Below, one piece after another: positions 41,876 to 49,555 of a DNA stretch of 64,000 nucleotides. The translations under genes were made by a program, and so were the position numbers. The DNA comes from Nitrospirota bacterium (GTDB taxonomy: Bacteria; Nitrospirota; JACRHJ01). Under the pieces are notes generated by a model. It saw only the letters and a program-made list of their open reading frames with translations, did not search any database and was not told where the DNA came from. Position 1 is the stretch's first letter; each line of letters begins with the position of its first letter. The stretch covers positions 149,280 through 213,279 of the forward strand of contig JAJYHX010000001.1 of assembly GCA_021784575.1 (NCBI GenBank). Reading direction: 5' to 3'.

Positions 41876-42232
41876 TTAGAATATCTTGTAGGGGTTTACG
41901 AAGAGCAGGATTAGCGAAACGACCAGGGCGTAGATGGCCAGGGACTCGATCATGGCGAAGGCGATGATCATGGTGGTCATTATCTTGCCGGATACGCCCG
42001 GGTTCCTTGAGATGCCCTCAAGGGCGCCGTTGGCGGCGATACCCTGCCCGATACCGGTGCCGAGCGCTGCGAAGCCGATGCCGAGGCCGGCGCCGAGCGC
42101 CACGAGGCCGTAAACACCCTTGCTGCCGCCGCCGGTCGCCGCCGCTGCTGCCGCCTGGTTCGCCAGCGCGACAGGCGCGGATATTGCCACTGCGATGAGG
42201 CTGAAGAGCACAAGAAGAAGCGATTTCTTCAT
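41876..42232 (-). CDS. atpE: F-type ATP synthase c subunit
   Basis: The ion-carrying rotor subunit, 118 residues. The start is set at the ATG with GGAGG upstream. A cleavable signal-like N-terminus (about 1-25, ending ALA) precedes the two-helix hairpin. Ion-site residues: Q63 in GTGIGQG, E96, S97 and Y101 in MIESLAIY. That set equals the Na+-coordinating side chains of the Ilyobacter c-ring (Q32, E65, S66, Y70), although the next position is Leu. The loop SRNPGVSG is as expected. It follows atpB across a repeat-filled gap; F1 genes are elsewhere. Confidence 0.92.
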   Translation of the reverse strand: MKKSLLLVLFSLIAVAISAPVALANQAAAAAATGGGSKGVYGLVALGAGLGIGFAALGTGIGQGIAANGALEGISRNPGVSGKIMTTMIIAFAMIESLAIYALVVSLILLFVNPYKIF

Positions 42233-42270
42233 TTTGTATTTCCTCCTTTCCTGAAAGATGGATCCTTTCA

Positions 42271-42327
42271 TAACTCCCCCGGCTTCGCCTCCCCTCTTAT
42301 CTTAAAAGGGGGAACGAGGAGGCGTTA
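42271..42327. repeat. Palindromic spacer repeat, copy 5 (full length)
   Basis: This 57-bp copy shows both ends: TAACTCCCCC on the left and GGAGGCGTTA on the right, nearly inverted, around a CCCCTCTTATC/AAAAGGGGG core. It separates atpB from atpE. Confidence 0.75.
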
Positions 42328-42339
42328 CTTAATCTTTAA

Positions 42340-43011
42340 TTAGTGCGCCTCTTCCACGGCGCCGGAGATATAGAGCATTGTCAGGAGTATAAAAACGAAG
42401 GCCTGGACAAAGCTTGTAAAGACCTGGAGTCCGACCATTATCGACGGCACGGCCAGGGGCACAAGCAGCAGGAGCACGGCGACGACAAGGTCCTCGCCCT
42501 TGATATTCCCGAAAAGCCGGAGAGAAAGGGATATCGGACGGGCCAGGTGGCCGATAAGCTCTATGAAGAACATCGCCGGGGCGAGCCACGTGACCGGCCC
42601 AAGGAAGTGCTTTATGTAGTGAAGGCCGTGCTTCTTGATGCCGACGAAATGCGTTGAAACAAATACGACGATGGCGCACGCCAGGGTGGTGTTTATGTTG
42701 TCCGTAGGGGACTCGAACCCGGGGATTACGTCCATTATATTGGCGAGGAGGATGAAAGCGCCCGCAGTGGCGATGAGCGGGAAGTAGTCCATGCCCTTGG
42801 GGCCCATTGTCGTGGTCGTGAAATCCCGGAGGCCGCCGACGAACGCCTCCACTATATTCTGAAGCTTGCCGGGCACGGGCTTGAGGCTGCCGCGAACCAT
42901 AAGCGCGACGACTATAAGGATGGCCATCACGAGCCATGTATAGGCGACAAACGAGGGGACGTGCCACGACCCCAGGGTAAAACCATGTATGAAAAGCGGC
43001 GCTTCTTTCAT
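42340..43011 (-). CDS. atpB: F-type ATP synthase a subunit
   Basis: The stator half-channel subunit, 223 residues and about six helices. The essential arginine lies in the family block LARPISLSLRLFGNIKGEDL (about 155-174), and PxxxxE/LAPAMFFIELIGHLARP precedes it. The start ATG follows GAGGTAGAG. The N-terminus is short. It is cotranscribed with atpE; no atpI or other F0 gene is upstream, so this operon contains only the a and c subunits. Confidence 0.94.
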   Translation of the reverse strand: MKEAPLFIHGFTLGSWHVPSFVAYTWLVMAILIVVALMVRGSLKPVPGKLQNIVEAFVGGLRDFTTTTMGPKGMDYFPLIATAGAFILLANIMDVIPGFESPTDNINTTLACAIVVFVSTHFVGIKKHGLHYIKHFLGPVTWLAPAMFFIELIGHLARPISLSLRLFGNIKGEDLVVAVLLLLVPLAVPSIMVGLQVFTSFVQAFVFILLTMLYISGAVEEAH

Positions 43012-43051
43012 CTCTACCTCTATGGATTATGGAATTTTAGACTACCGGAAG

Positions 43052-43081
43052 TTTATATATCCAAGGGACGGGCGCTGTCAA
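43052..43081 (-). promoter_or_regulatory. Promoter of atpB-atpE
   Basis: Minus-strand TTGACA, 18 nt, TATAAA, about 40 nt before atpB. Confidence 0.55.
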
Positions 43082-43144
43082 GAATTTTCGATATAAAAAG
43101 TTTTTATAATAAGCTAAGAAAACATAAGGCTTTTGATGATTGTA

Positions 43145-43173
43145 TTTACAAGTTTATTTTAAGATGTTATAAT
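43145..43173 (+). promoter_or_regulatory. Sigma70-type promoter of the chemosensory/cytochrome operon
   Basis: TTTACA, exactly 17 nt, perfect TATAAT. Transcription would begin near 43180, about 26 nt before the first ATG. The short leader contains an inverted repeat CGGATT/AATCCG (43177-43193). This is the only convincing promoter found before 61126 on this strand. Confidence 0.65.
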
Positions 43174-43205
43174 CCGGCGGATTCGGAAAATCCGATGGAG
43201 ACAGA

Positions 43206-44456
43206 ATGAGCCTGGTTGGACGCCTGGAGGACCTGGCGCTTGCAGATATCTTCCAGATTATAAGCCTTAGCAAGAAAACAGGAACCCTTATCCTGAAAAA
43301 CAAGGCGAAGGGCTCCGCGGCTGTCGTTTTTAAAAACGGGCAGATAATTCAGGCGGCAACGGACGACATCCGCGACACGCTTGGGAATATCCTTATATCT
43401 AAAGGATATATCTCGGAAGACAGCCTGGCGCGCGCGCTTAATGTTCAGAAGAACATGAAGGGCGTTAAGCGCCTGGGCCAGATACTCGTGGAGACGGGCT
43501 CGATTTCCCGCGAGGTGCTGGAAGAGACGATAAGGGAACAGATAGAGGGCATGGTCTACTCCCTCCTGGGGTGGGAGGACGGGTTTTTCAACTTCGACCT
43601 GGGCTCCGTTTTGGTATCCGACAAGATAGAAGTCGTGACCCAGGATTTCCTGCTCAAGGCAGGCCTGAACCCGGAGTATCTCCTCATGGAGAGCGCCCGC
43701 GTTCTCGACGAGAAGAAGCGGGGGAAAAAGGGAACGCCGGCCTTGCCCGCGGGCGGCGGAGAACCCGGACCCGGGCCCGAGGACAAGACAAAGGTCTCCG
43801 AGTTCGCGCAGTTCCTGCAGGAGCAGGGGGTTGCGCCTTCGGTCCCGTCGCCGGAGGAAAACGCGGCGTCGGACAAGGACAGGGAGCTTAACCAGCTCAA
43901 GTCCATGTTCGAGGAGCTGAGGTTCCCCTCGGCCACGGCGGAGATAACGCTTCTTATACTCAGGTTTGCGAGCGAGCTTGTAAGCCGGTCGGTGCTTTTC
44001 ATGGTCACGAGGGACGAGGTGCGCGGGCTTGGGCAGTTCGGGATGGAGTTCCCGGACGATTCCCCCGACAGGCGCGTAAGGAAGATAAGAGTTCCGGTGA
44101 AGGAGTCGTCCATTTTCTCCGACGTCATCCGCGACAAGCGGACAAAGATAGGCTGCTTCACGGAAAGCGCCTGGGATATGTACCTCATAAAGGAACTGGG
44201 CGGGGAACCGAAAGGGTATTTTCTGGTGCCGATGATAAGCAACGGGAGGGTCGCGGCAATTCTTTACGGCGACAACCTCCCGGACGGCAGGCCTATTCCG
44301 GGCATTTCCGGACTCGAAATATTCGTGCATCAGGCCGGGCTCGCCATGGAAAAGGCGCTTCTTGAGCGCAAGATTTCGGAACTCGAAAAACAGCTGTCGT
44401 CAGGACGCGCCCAGCCCGGGACAGAACAGGCTGAGAGCGGGAGGAAACAGCCGTAA
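43206..44456 (+). CDS. DUF4388 (PATAN-type) protein with C-terminal GAF-like domain
   Basis: A 416-residue cytoplasmic protein. The N-terminal DUF4388 domain (about 1-110, beginning LEDLALADIFQIISLSKKTG) is a module common in gliding, chemosensory and two-component adaptors of Myxococcota and Desulfobacterota. Residues 110-170 continue a helical extension, 175-235 are a Pro/Gly/Glu-rich linker, and 235-400 look GAF-like (FLVPMISNGRVAAILYGDN). The stop overlaps the cheY start (TAATG). It probably acts as an input or scaffold for the CheA pathway; inference from position and domain. Confidence 0.75.
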   Translation: MSLVGRLEDLALADIFQIISLSKKTGTLILKNKAKGSAAVVFKNGQIIQAATDDIRDTLGNILISKGYISEDSLARALNVQKNMKGVKRLGQILVETGSISREVLEETIREQIEGMVYSLLGWEDGFFNFDLGSVLVSDKIEVVTQDFLLKAGLNPEYLLMESARVLDEKKRGKKGTPALPAGGGEPGPGPEDKTKVSEFAQFLQEQGVAPSVPSPEENAASDKDRELNQLKSMFEELRFPSATAEITLLILRFASELVSRSVLFMVTRDEVRGLGQFGMEFPDDSPDRRVRKIRVPVKESSIFSDVIRDKRTKIGCFTESAWDMYLIKELGGEPKGYFLVPMISNGRVAAILYGDNLPDGRPIPGISGLEIFVHQAGLAMEKALLERKISELEKQLSSGRAQPGTEQAESGRKQP

Positions 44457-44824
44457 TGCCGTATTCCGTCCTGATAGTTGAAGATTCAAGGGCCATGAGA
44501 GGGCTTATCAGGGCAACCGTCGAGCAGATGCCCGGTTTTGCGACGTTCGAGGCCGTGAACGGCTTCGACGCGCTGAAGAACCTGCCTGCGCGAAAGTACG
44601 ACCTTATTATTACAGACATCAACATGCCCGACATCAACGGGCTGGAACTGATAAGCTTCGTGAAGGGGCATCCCGGCTACAAGGACATCCCGCTCATCAT
44701 CGTCAGCACGGAGCGCAGCGACGAGGACATGGAACGCGGCCTGAAGCTTGGCGCGTCCGGTTATATAATAAAGCCGTTCAAGGGGAATGAGCTCCAGGAA
44801 CTTGTGAGGAAAGTCCTTAAGTAG
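44456..44824 (+). CDS. cheY: CheY-like single-domain response regulator
   Basis: A 122-residue receiver. The acidic pocket VEDS (8-11), phospho-acceptor D53 in IITDINMPDING, conserved Thr/Ser in VSTE and lysine in IIKPF are all present. No output domain. It overlaps the DUF4388 gene by 1 nt and lies 15 nt before cheA, so it is likely a direct phosphate target of that kinase. A second CheY closes the operon. Confidence 0.9.
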   Translation: MPYSVLIVEDSRAMRGLIRATVEQMPGFATFEAVNGFDALKNLPARKYDLIITDINMPDINGLELISFVKGHPGYKDIPLIIVSTERSDEDMERGLKLGASGYIIKPFKGNELQELVRKVLK

Positions 44825-44839
44825 CAGGAGGATTTTCGG

Positions 44840-46822
44840 ATGGCGGGAAAGGACGAAAGATCCAGGGGCGAGTTCCTGGCCGAGAGCGAGGACATCCTCG
44901 AAGACCTTGGACAGCAGCTTACCCGCATGGACGAAATGACCGAGTCCGGCGAGGTTGACCCGGATGTCGTCAACGCCATATTCCGCGGAGTCCATTCCTT
45001 AAAAGGCCTCTCCGGCATGTTCGGTTTCGAGGGCATCTCGCAGCTCTCCCACCGGCTCGAATCGCTCCTCGACGCCCTGCGCCTGGGCAAGCTGCCCATC
45101 TCCCATGAAATGACCTCCGTAATATTCGCCGCTATGGACAGGCTCAAGATACTCTCCGAGGACATAAGCCGGGGCGGGGCCGAGCGCTCGGACTACGCCG
45201 ACATATCCTCCATGATAGAGGACGCGCTCTCCAGGGGCCATGGCCGGGATTCAAAGGACCTCACGGACGAAATAGAGATAGACTCCCGGATGCTGAAGGT
45301 GCTGACCGAATACGAGGAGCATCGCCTCCGGGAAAACATCAAGGCCAAAAATTCCATACTCCTTGTAACGGCCCGTTTCGACCTTGCGAGCTTCGACAAA
45401 GACCTGACCTCCCTTAACGACCGGCTGAAGGTTATGGGCGAGATAATCAGCACCCTGCCCGCCACAGGCACGGGCCCGGAGGCCGGCATAGAGTTCAATA
45501 TACTTGTCGGGACAAAGGAGCATGTCGAGAAATTTGTTTCGGAGCTGTCCGGGCCGGACACCGCGGTCTCGGTAATCAAGTACAAGGCGGCGCAGAAAAA
45601 GGCCGAGCCGGAGGCCAAGACGGTGCGGAGCCTGTCCAGGACTATCCGCGTGGACATCGCCCGCCTCGACAGGATAATGAATATAGTCGGAGAGCTGGTG
45701 CTCTCGAAGAACATCATTACACGGCTCTCGACGGACCTTAGGGCCGTGCAGGGATTCCAGGGGCTGGCGATAGACCTCTACAAGGCCTCGCGCGGGCTTG
45801 AGAGAAAGCTTTCCGAGCTTCAGGAGGGGGTTATCGAGGCCCGGATGGTCCCTATCGGCCAGATATTCACCAGGCTCTCGCAGGCGGTGAGGAAATACTC
45901 GGCGGAAGTGGGCAAGGATATACGCATGGAAATGCTCGGCGAGGACACGGAGCTCGACAAGCTCGTGGTCGAGGAAATATCCGATCCGCTGATGCACCTG
46001 ATAAGAAACGCCATAGACCACGGCATAGAGCCGCCGCAGGAAAGGGCTCGGCGCGGGAAACCGCCGCGCGGAAAGATACGCCTGAACGCATACCCGAAAG
46101 GAAACAGGGTCGCCATATCCGTCGAGGACGACGGCGGCGGCATAGACCCGGAAAGGATCTGGCGCAAGGCTGTCGAGAAAGGGCTTGCGGAGCCTTCCGA
46201 GACGCTCACAAGGCGCGAGATGCTCGAACTTATATTCCTGCCGGGCTTCTCGACCAAGGAAGAGGTGAGCGAGGTTTCCGGGCGCGGCGTCGGCATGGAC
46301 GTGGTCAAGCGGAACGTCGCAAAACTCTCCGGCATCATAGACATAGACACCGAAATCGGCAGGGGCACAAATATCACCATAACCCTGCCCATCACGCTCG
46401 CTATAATAAAGGGGCTGATGGTGGAGTCCGGCGGGGAGAAGTTCGCCATGCCGCTTTCGGCTGTGTCCGAGACGCTTATGTTCGACCCGGAGAATGTTAA
46501 CTCCGTCGAAAGGCGCGAGGTGATAACGCTCAGGGGCGAAACCCTGCCGCTCTTGAGGCTCGACGAGGTATTCCGGCTTCCGAAGCAGGAAGACCGGGAG
46601 TTTATTTATGTGGTTGTGGCGGGGATTGCGGAACGCAGGATAGGCTTTGTGGTGGACAGGCTGCTCGGGCAGCAGGAAGTTGTCATAAAGAGCCTGGGGG
46701 AGAAGCTTAAGGAACTGCCGGGCATTGCCGGGGCTACGGAGCTTGGCGACAACGAGGTCGTGCTCGTCCTCGACCTCGAATCCCTGATAAACGAATCGAC
46801 CAAGAAAAGGCAGATGCGCTAA
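44840..46822 (+). CDS. cheA: Chemotaxis histidine kinase CheA
   Basis: Central kinase of the chemosensory array, 660 residues. The HPt domain (about 5-105) carries the phosphorylated histidine in FRGVHSLKGLSGMFG. A region without an obvious P2 match follows (about 145-255), then the dimerisation domain (IRVDIARLDRIMNIVGELVLSKN, from about 268), the ATPase core (HLIRNAIDHGIEPP, DDGGGIDPE, SGRGVGMDVVKRNV) and a C-terminal CheW-like domain (about 520-655). All catalytic boxes are intact. It is followed 5 nt later by the AAA ATPase. Confidence 0.95.
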   Translation: MAGKDERSRGEFLAESEDILEDLGQQLTRMDEMTESGEVDPDVVNAIFRGVHSLKGLSGMFGFEGISQLSHRLESLLDALRLGKLPISHEMTSVIFAAMDRLKILSEDISRGGAERSDYADISSMIEDALSRGHGRDSKDLTDEIEIDSRMLKVLTEYEEHRLRENIKAKNSILLVTARFDLASFDKDLTSLNDRLKVMGEIISTLPATGTGPEAGIEFNILVGTKEHVEKFVSELSGPDTAVSVIKYKAAQKKAEPEAKTVRSLSRTIRVDIARLDRIMNIVGELVLSKNIITRLSTDLRAVQGFQGLAIDLYKASRGLERKLSELQEGVIEARMVPIGQIFTRLSQAVRKYSAEVGKDIRMEMLGEDTELDKLVVEEISDPLMHLIRNAIDHGIEPPQERARRGKPPRGKIRLNAYPKGNRVAISVEDDGGGIDPERIWRKAVEKGLAEPSETLTRREMLELIFLPGFSTKEEVSEVSGRGVGMDVVKRNVAKLSGIIDIDTEIGRGTNITITLPITLAIIKGLMVESGGEKFAMPLSAVSETLMFDPENVNSVERREVITLRGETLPLLRLDEVFRLPKQEDREFIYVVVAGIAERRIGFVVDRLLGQQEVVIKSLGEKLKELPGIAGATELGDNEVVLVLDLESLINESTKKRQMR

Positions 46823-46827
46823 AAATT

Positions 46828-47631
46828 ATGTACGAAGAGTTCTACGGACTTAAAACGAGGTGTTTCTCCAAGACGCCCGACCCGGCTTTTCTTTACATGA
46901 GCCGCTCTCACGCCGAGGCGCTGGCGAGGCTACAGTACGCCGTGGAGGAGCGCGAGGTGGCGCTCCTGACGGGCGAAGTCGGCTCCGGCAAGACCACCCT
47001 TACGCGCGCCCTGATAGATTCCCTGGACAGCTCCTTCAAGCCCGTGTTGATTACGAACCCGCGGCTCTCCCCGGCGCAGTTCCTCCGGGCGCTGGCCAAT
47101 AAGCTCGGCGCCGAAAGGCCGATGCACTACAAGGCCGACCTTGTCGAGCAGATAAATTCCTTGCTGTATCAGTTCCATGAGAGAGGGCAGTGCCCCGTAA
47201 TTATCATAGACGAGGCGCAGTTGATACCGGGCAAGGACACGTTCGAGGAAATAAGGCTCCTTACCAACTTCCAGCTCGACGACATGAACCTCCTCTCTCT
47301 TGTGTTTGTCGGTCAGACGGAGATAAAGGACAGGCTTAAGCGTCCGGCATACAGGGCGCTTGTGCAGAGGATAGGAATAGCGTATCACCTCCCGCCCCTG
47401 ACGAAAGAGGAAACCGGGATGTACGTGGCGCACCGCCTTAAGGTGGCGGGCGGGAGGGGGAAGATTTTCGACGAAAAGGCAATCGAGCTTATACATGCCC
47501 GCTCCGGCGGCGTGCCGAGGCTCATAAATACCATAGCCACGGGCGCGCTCCTCGCCGGTTTCGGCGCAGGGGAGAGCCTGGTCGGCGCGGGGCTTGTCGA
47601 GGACGCCGTAAGGGACCTGGGGTTCCTCTAA
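46828..47631 (+). CDS. ExeA/GspA-type AAA ATPase
   Basis: A 267-residue ATPase of the type found with general secretion and pilus systems (ExeA, MshM). Typical start MYEEFYGLKTRCFSKTPDP; Walker A GEVGSGKTT (about 50-58), Walker B VIIIDEAQ (about 128-135), sensor VFVGQTE and the C-terminal lid SGGVPRLINTIATGAL. No peptidoglycan-binding domain or membrane segment is seen. Such a protein between CheA and CheW is unusual; it might organise or position the array, by analogy with ParA-like proteins in other chemosensory clusters. Confidence 0.85.
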   Translation: MYEEFYGLKTRCFSKTPDPAFLYMSRSHAEALARLQYAVEEREVALLTGEVGSGKTTLTRALIDSLDSSFKPVLITNPRLSPAQFLRALANKLGAERPMHYKADLVEQINSLLYQFHERGQCPVIIIDEAQLIPGKDTFEEIRLLTNFQLDDMNLLSLVFVGQTEIKDRLKRPAYRALVQRIGIAYHLPPLTKEETGMYVAHRLKVAGGRGKIFDEKAIELIHARSGGVPRLINTIATGALLAGFGAGESLVGAGLVEDAVRDLGFL

Positions 47632-47646
47632 AAAAGGCTTAAGTGT

Positions 47647-48468
47647 ATGGATTTACTGGAGATAAGAAAAAAGGCCAGGGAGGCAAAGGAGGCCAGGGAG
47701 CAGGCGGAGCCTAAAGCGGCAAGCCAATCCCCCGAATCTCCATTGCAGCAGCCCGGCTCCGCCGCCGGAAAGGCGGCAGGGAGGCGGGTCTCCCGGAAAA
47801 AGAAGGCATCGCGGGGGAAAACGGCTGATGCCGGGGCCGCGGTTGTGCAGCCGGAAGAAGGGCCTCCGGTGTTAGTGGAGGGTCCCGGGACCGGGATAGT
47901 ATCAGACGCCGTGCCTGCTCCGCCGCCGGACGTTGAAGCGGCCCGCGAAGCTTCTCCCGCCCCGTCCGCAGGGCCGGAAGAGCGGCCGGCCGCGCCGCCC
48001 TCCGCCGAGGCGGCTCCCGCGTCTTTCGTTCCTCCGGAGAGACTTGAGCTTCTGTCGTTCATGCTCGCGGGCGAGGAATATGCGCTGAAGATGGAAGAGG
48101 CCAGGGAGATAATCAGATGGAGAAGGCCCACAAAAGTCCCGCGCGCGCCGGAACATATAATCGGCATAATCTCTCTTCGGGGCGTTATACTGCCGGTTTT
48201 CGACATAAAAAAACGCCTGGGCCTGGGCGAGCTTGAGCCGTCCCGCCGGACGAGGATTGTAGTCGTTTCGGACGGCGGCTCTTCCTTGAGCGGGATGGTG
48301 GTTGACCGCATAACGGGCGTCAGCTCCATGTCAAGAGAAGGCATAGAGCCGCCTCCGTCGGTGATAGGCGGGAACGAGGCGGAGTTTATCGAAGGTGTCG
48401 GAAGGGCGGACGACGGCGGCAAGAGACTGCTTATTTTGATAAAGACTTCAAAGGCGCTTTCGACGTAA
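47647..48468 (+). CDS. cheW: CheW-domain coupling protein with long disordered N-terminus
   Basis: A 273-residue protein. Residues 1-130 are Ala/Pro/Glu/Lys-rich and probably disordered, with a basic patch (RRVSRKKKASRGK). The CheW domain follows (about 132-270), with FMLAGEEYALKMEEAREI, IIGIISLRGVILPVFDIKKRLG and MVVDRITGV. It links receptors to CheA. The extension is far longer than in ordinary CheW and may bind a neighbour such as the AAA ATPase. A second, compact CheW is at 55447-55947. Confidence 0.88.
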   Translation: MDLLEIRKKAREAKEAREQAEPKAASQSPESPLQQPGSAAGKAAGRRVSRKKKASRGKTADAGAAVVQPEEGPPVLVEGPGTGIVSDAVPAPPPDVEAAREASPAPSAGPEERPAAPPSAEAAPASFVPPERLELLSFMLAGEEYALKMEEAREIIRWRRPTKVPRAPEHIIGIISLRGVILPVFDIKKRLGLGELEPSRRTRIVVVSDGGSSLSGMVVDRITGVSSMSREGIEPPPSVIGGNEAEFIEGVGRADDGGKRLLILIKTSKALST

Positions 48469-48547
48469 CGAGTGAAGCTGTACTGCTATATCGGCATGTT
48501 CGAGTTTTTCAAGATTAACAAGCTCTAAGGACAAAAAGGAGGAGAGG

Positions 48548-49534
48548 ATGTTCCGAGGAGGTGGAAAGGCCGCGCTGCTGGCCGTGTTACTGGCGGCTGT
48601 TGCCGTTGTCGCGGGATGCGCCGGCATACAGGAAAGCGAGCCGATAATACCGGTGAGCGAGTATGAAAAATTAATTGTCGGAAGGCTGGACGCAAATTAC
48701 GTGGGCGACCAGGCGTGCCTCGCAAAGTGCCATGCGCACGACCAGATCAAGAAGTGGTTCGACGCATCGACCATGGGGGCGCAGCTAAGTTCGGATTCCG
48801 GTCTGCCGCTTGTGAACTGCGAGTCCTGCCACGGCCCGGGGAGCCTTGCAATTGCGAACATAAGGGTGATAAACGGGAGGCGCACCTGCGACTACTCCAC
48901 GTTTATCGACCTGAAACACCTCCCGAAGCAGGCGCAGTCGCTCATCTGCCTTAAATGCCATACGCAAAACGCCACGTTCAGCCTGCACTACTGGAACACG
49001 AGCAAACACAACCTATCCGGCGTCTCGTGTTTCGACTGTCATAATGTCCATAAGGGTGTGGACCTTAAGGTTGGCCGGAGGAACGTGGCGCAGCTGTGCT
49101 ACAAGTGCCACCCGGAGATAAAGGCGCAGTTCTCTCTTCCGAACCATCACCCGGTCAACGAAGGGGCGGTTACGTGCCTTGACTGCCACGACCCGATGGG
49201 CTCGCCCAACAGGTATATGCTGAAAGACGGGAGCATGAAGGAGCTTTGCGGCAACTGCCACGCCGAGAAGACCGGGCCGTTTGCCTTCGAGCATGGGGAC
49301 GTTACGGAGAAATGCGTCAATTGCCATCGCCCGCACGGCTCCGTGAACCAGCACCTGCTCAAGGTGCGGCTGCCGTACCTGTGCTACCAGTGCCACGAGG
49401 CCCAGCACCCCGTGACGAATGATTATCCCAACCAGAACCAGTGGGCGCACACGATATGCACGGATTGCCACAGCGAGATACACGGCTCCGATACGCCCGG
49501 ACTTTTCAGCAACGGCGGAACATTCACGCGTTAA
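48548..49534 (+). CDS. Decahaem c-type cytochrome, MtrA/DmsE/PioA family
   Basis: A 328-residue multihaem cytochrome with exactly ten CXXCH motifs (CLAKCH, CESCH, CLKCH, CFDCH, CYKCH, CLDCH, CGNCH, CVNCH, CYQCH, CTDCH). Length and haem spacing fit MtrA-type proteins, which sit inside an MtrB barrel and carry electrons across the outer membrane. The signal ends VAGCAG, so Cys24 may be lipidated. The next gene encodes the barrel. The gap before it (79 nt) is the largest within the operon, with a strong AAGGAGGAG ribosome site. Confidence 0.92.
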   Translation: MFRGGGKAALLAVLLAAVAVVAGCAGIQESEPIIPVSEYEKLIVGRLDANYVGDQACLAKCHAHDQIKKWFDASTMGAQLSSDSGLPLVNCESCHGPGSLAIANIRVINGRRTCDYSTFIDLKHLPKQAQSLICLKCHTQNATFSLHYWNTSKHNLSGVSCFDCHNVHKGVDLKVGRRNVAQLCYKCHPEIKAQFSLPNHHPVNEGAVTCLDCHDPMGSPNRYMLKDGSMKELCGNCHAEKTGPFAFEHGDVTEKCVNCHRPHGSVNQHLLKVRLPYLCYQCHEAQHPVTNDYPNQNQWAHTICTDCHSEIHGSDTPGLFSNGGTFTR

Positions 49535-49555
49535 GGACCAATAAGGAGGGATTTT

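Noticed and set aside
48472-48528. 18-codon GTG frame between cheW and the decahaem cytochrome gene
   Set aside because: No ribosome site and no recognisable features; kept only as a note because the gap is the largest in the operon.
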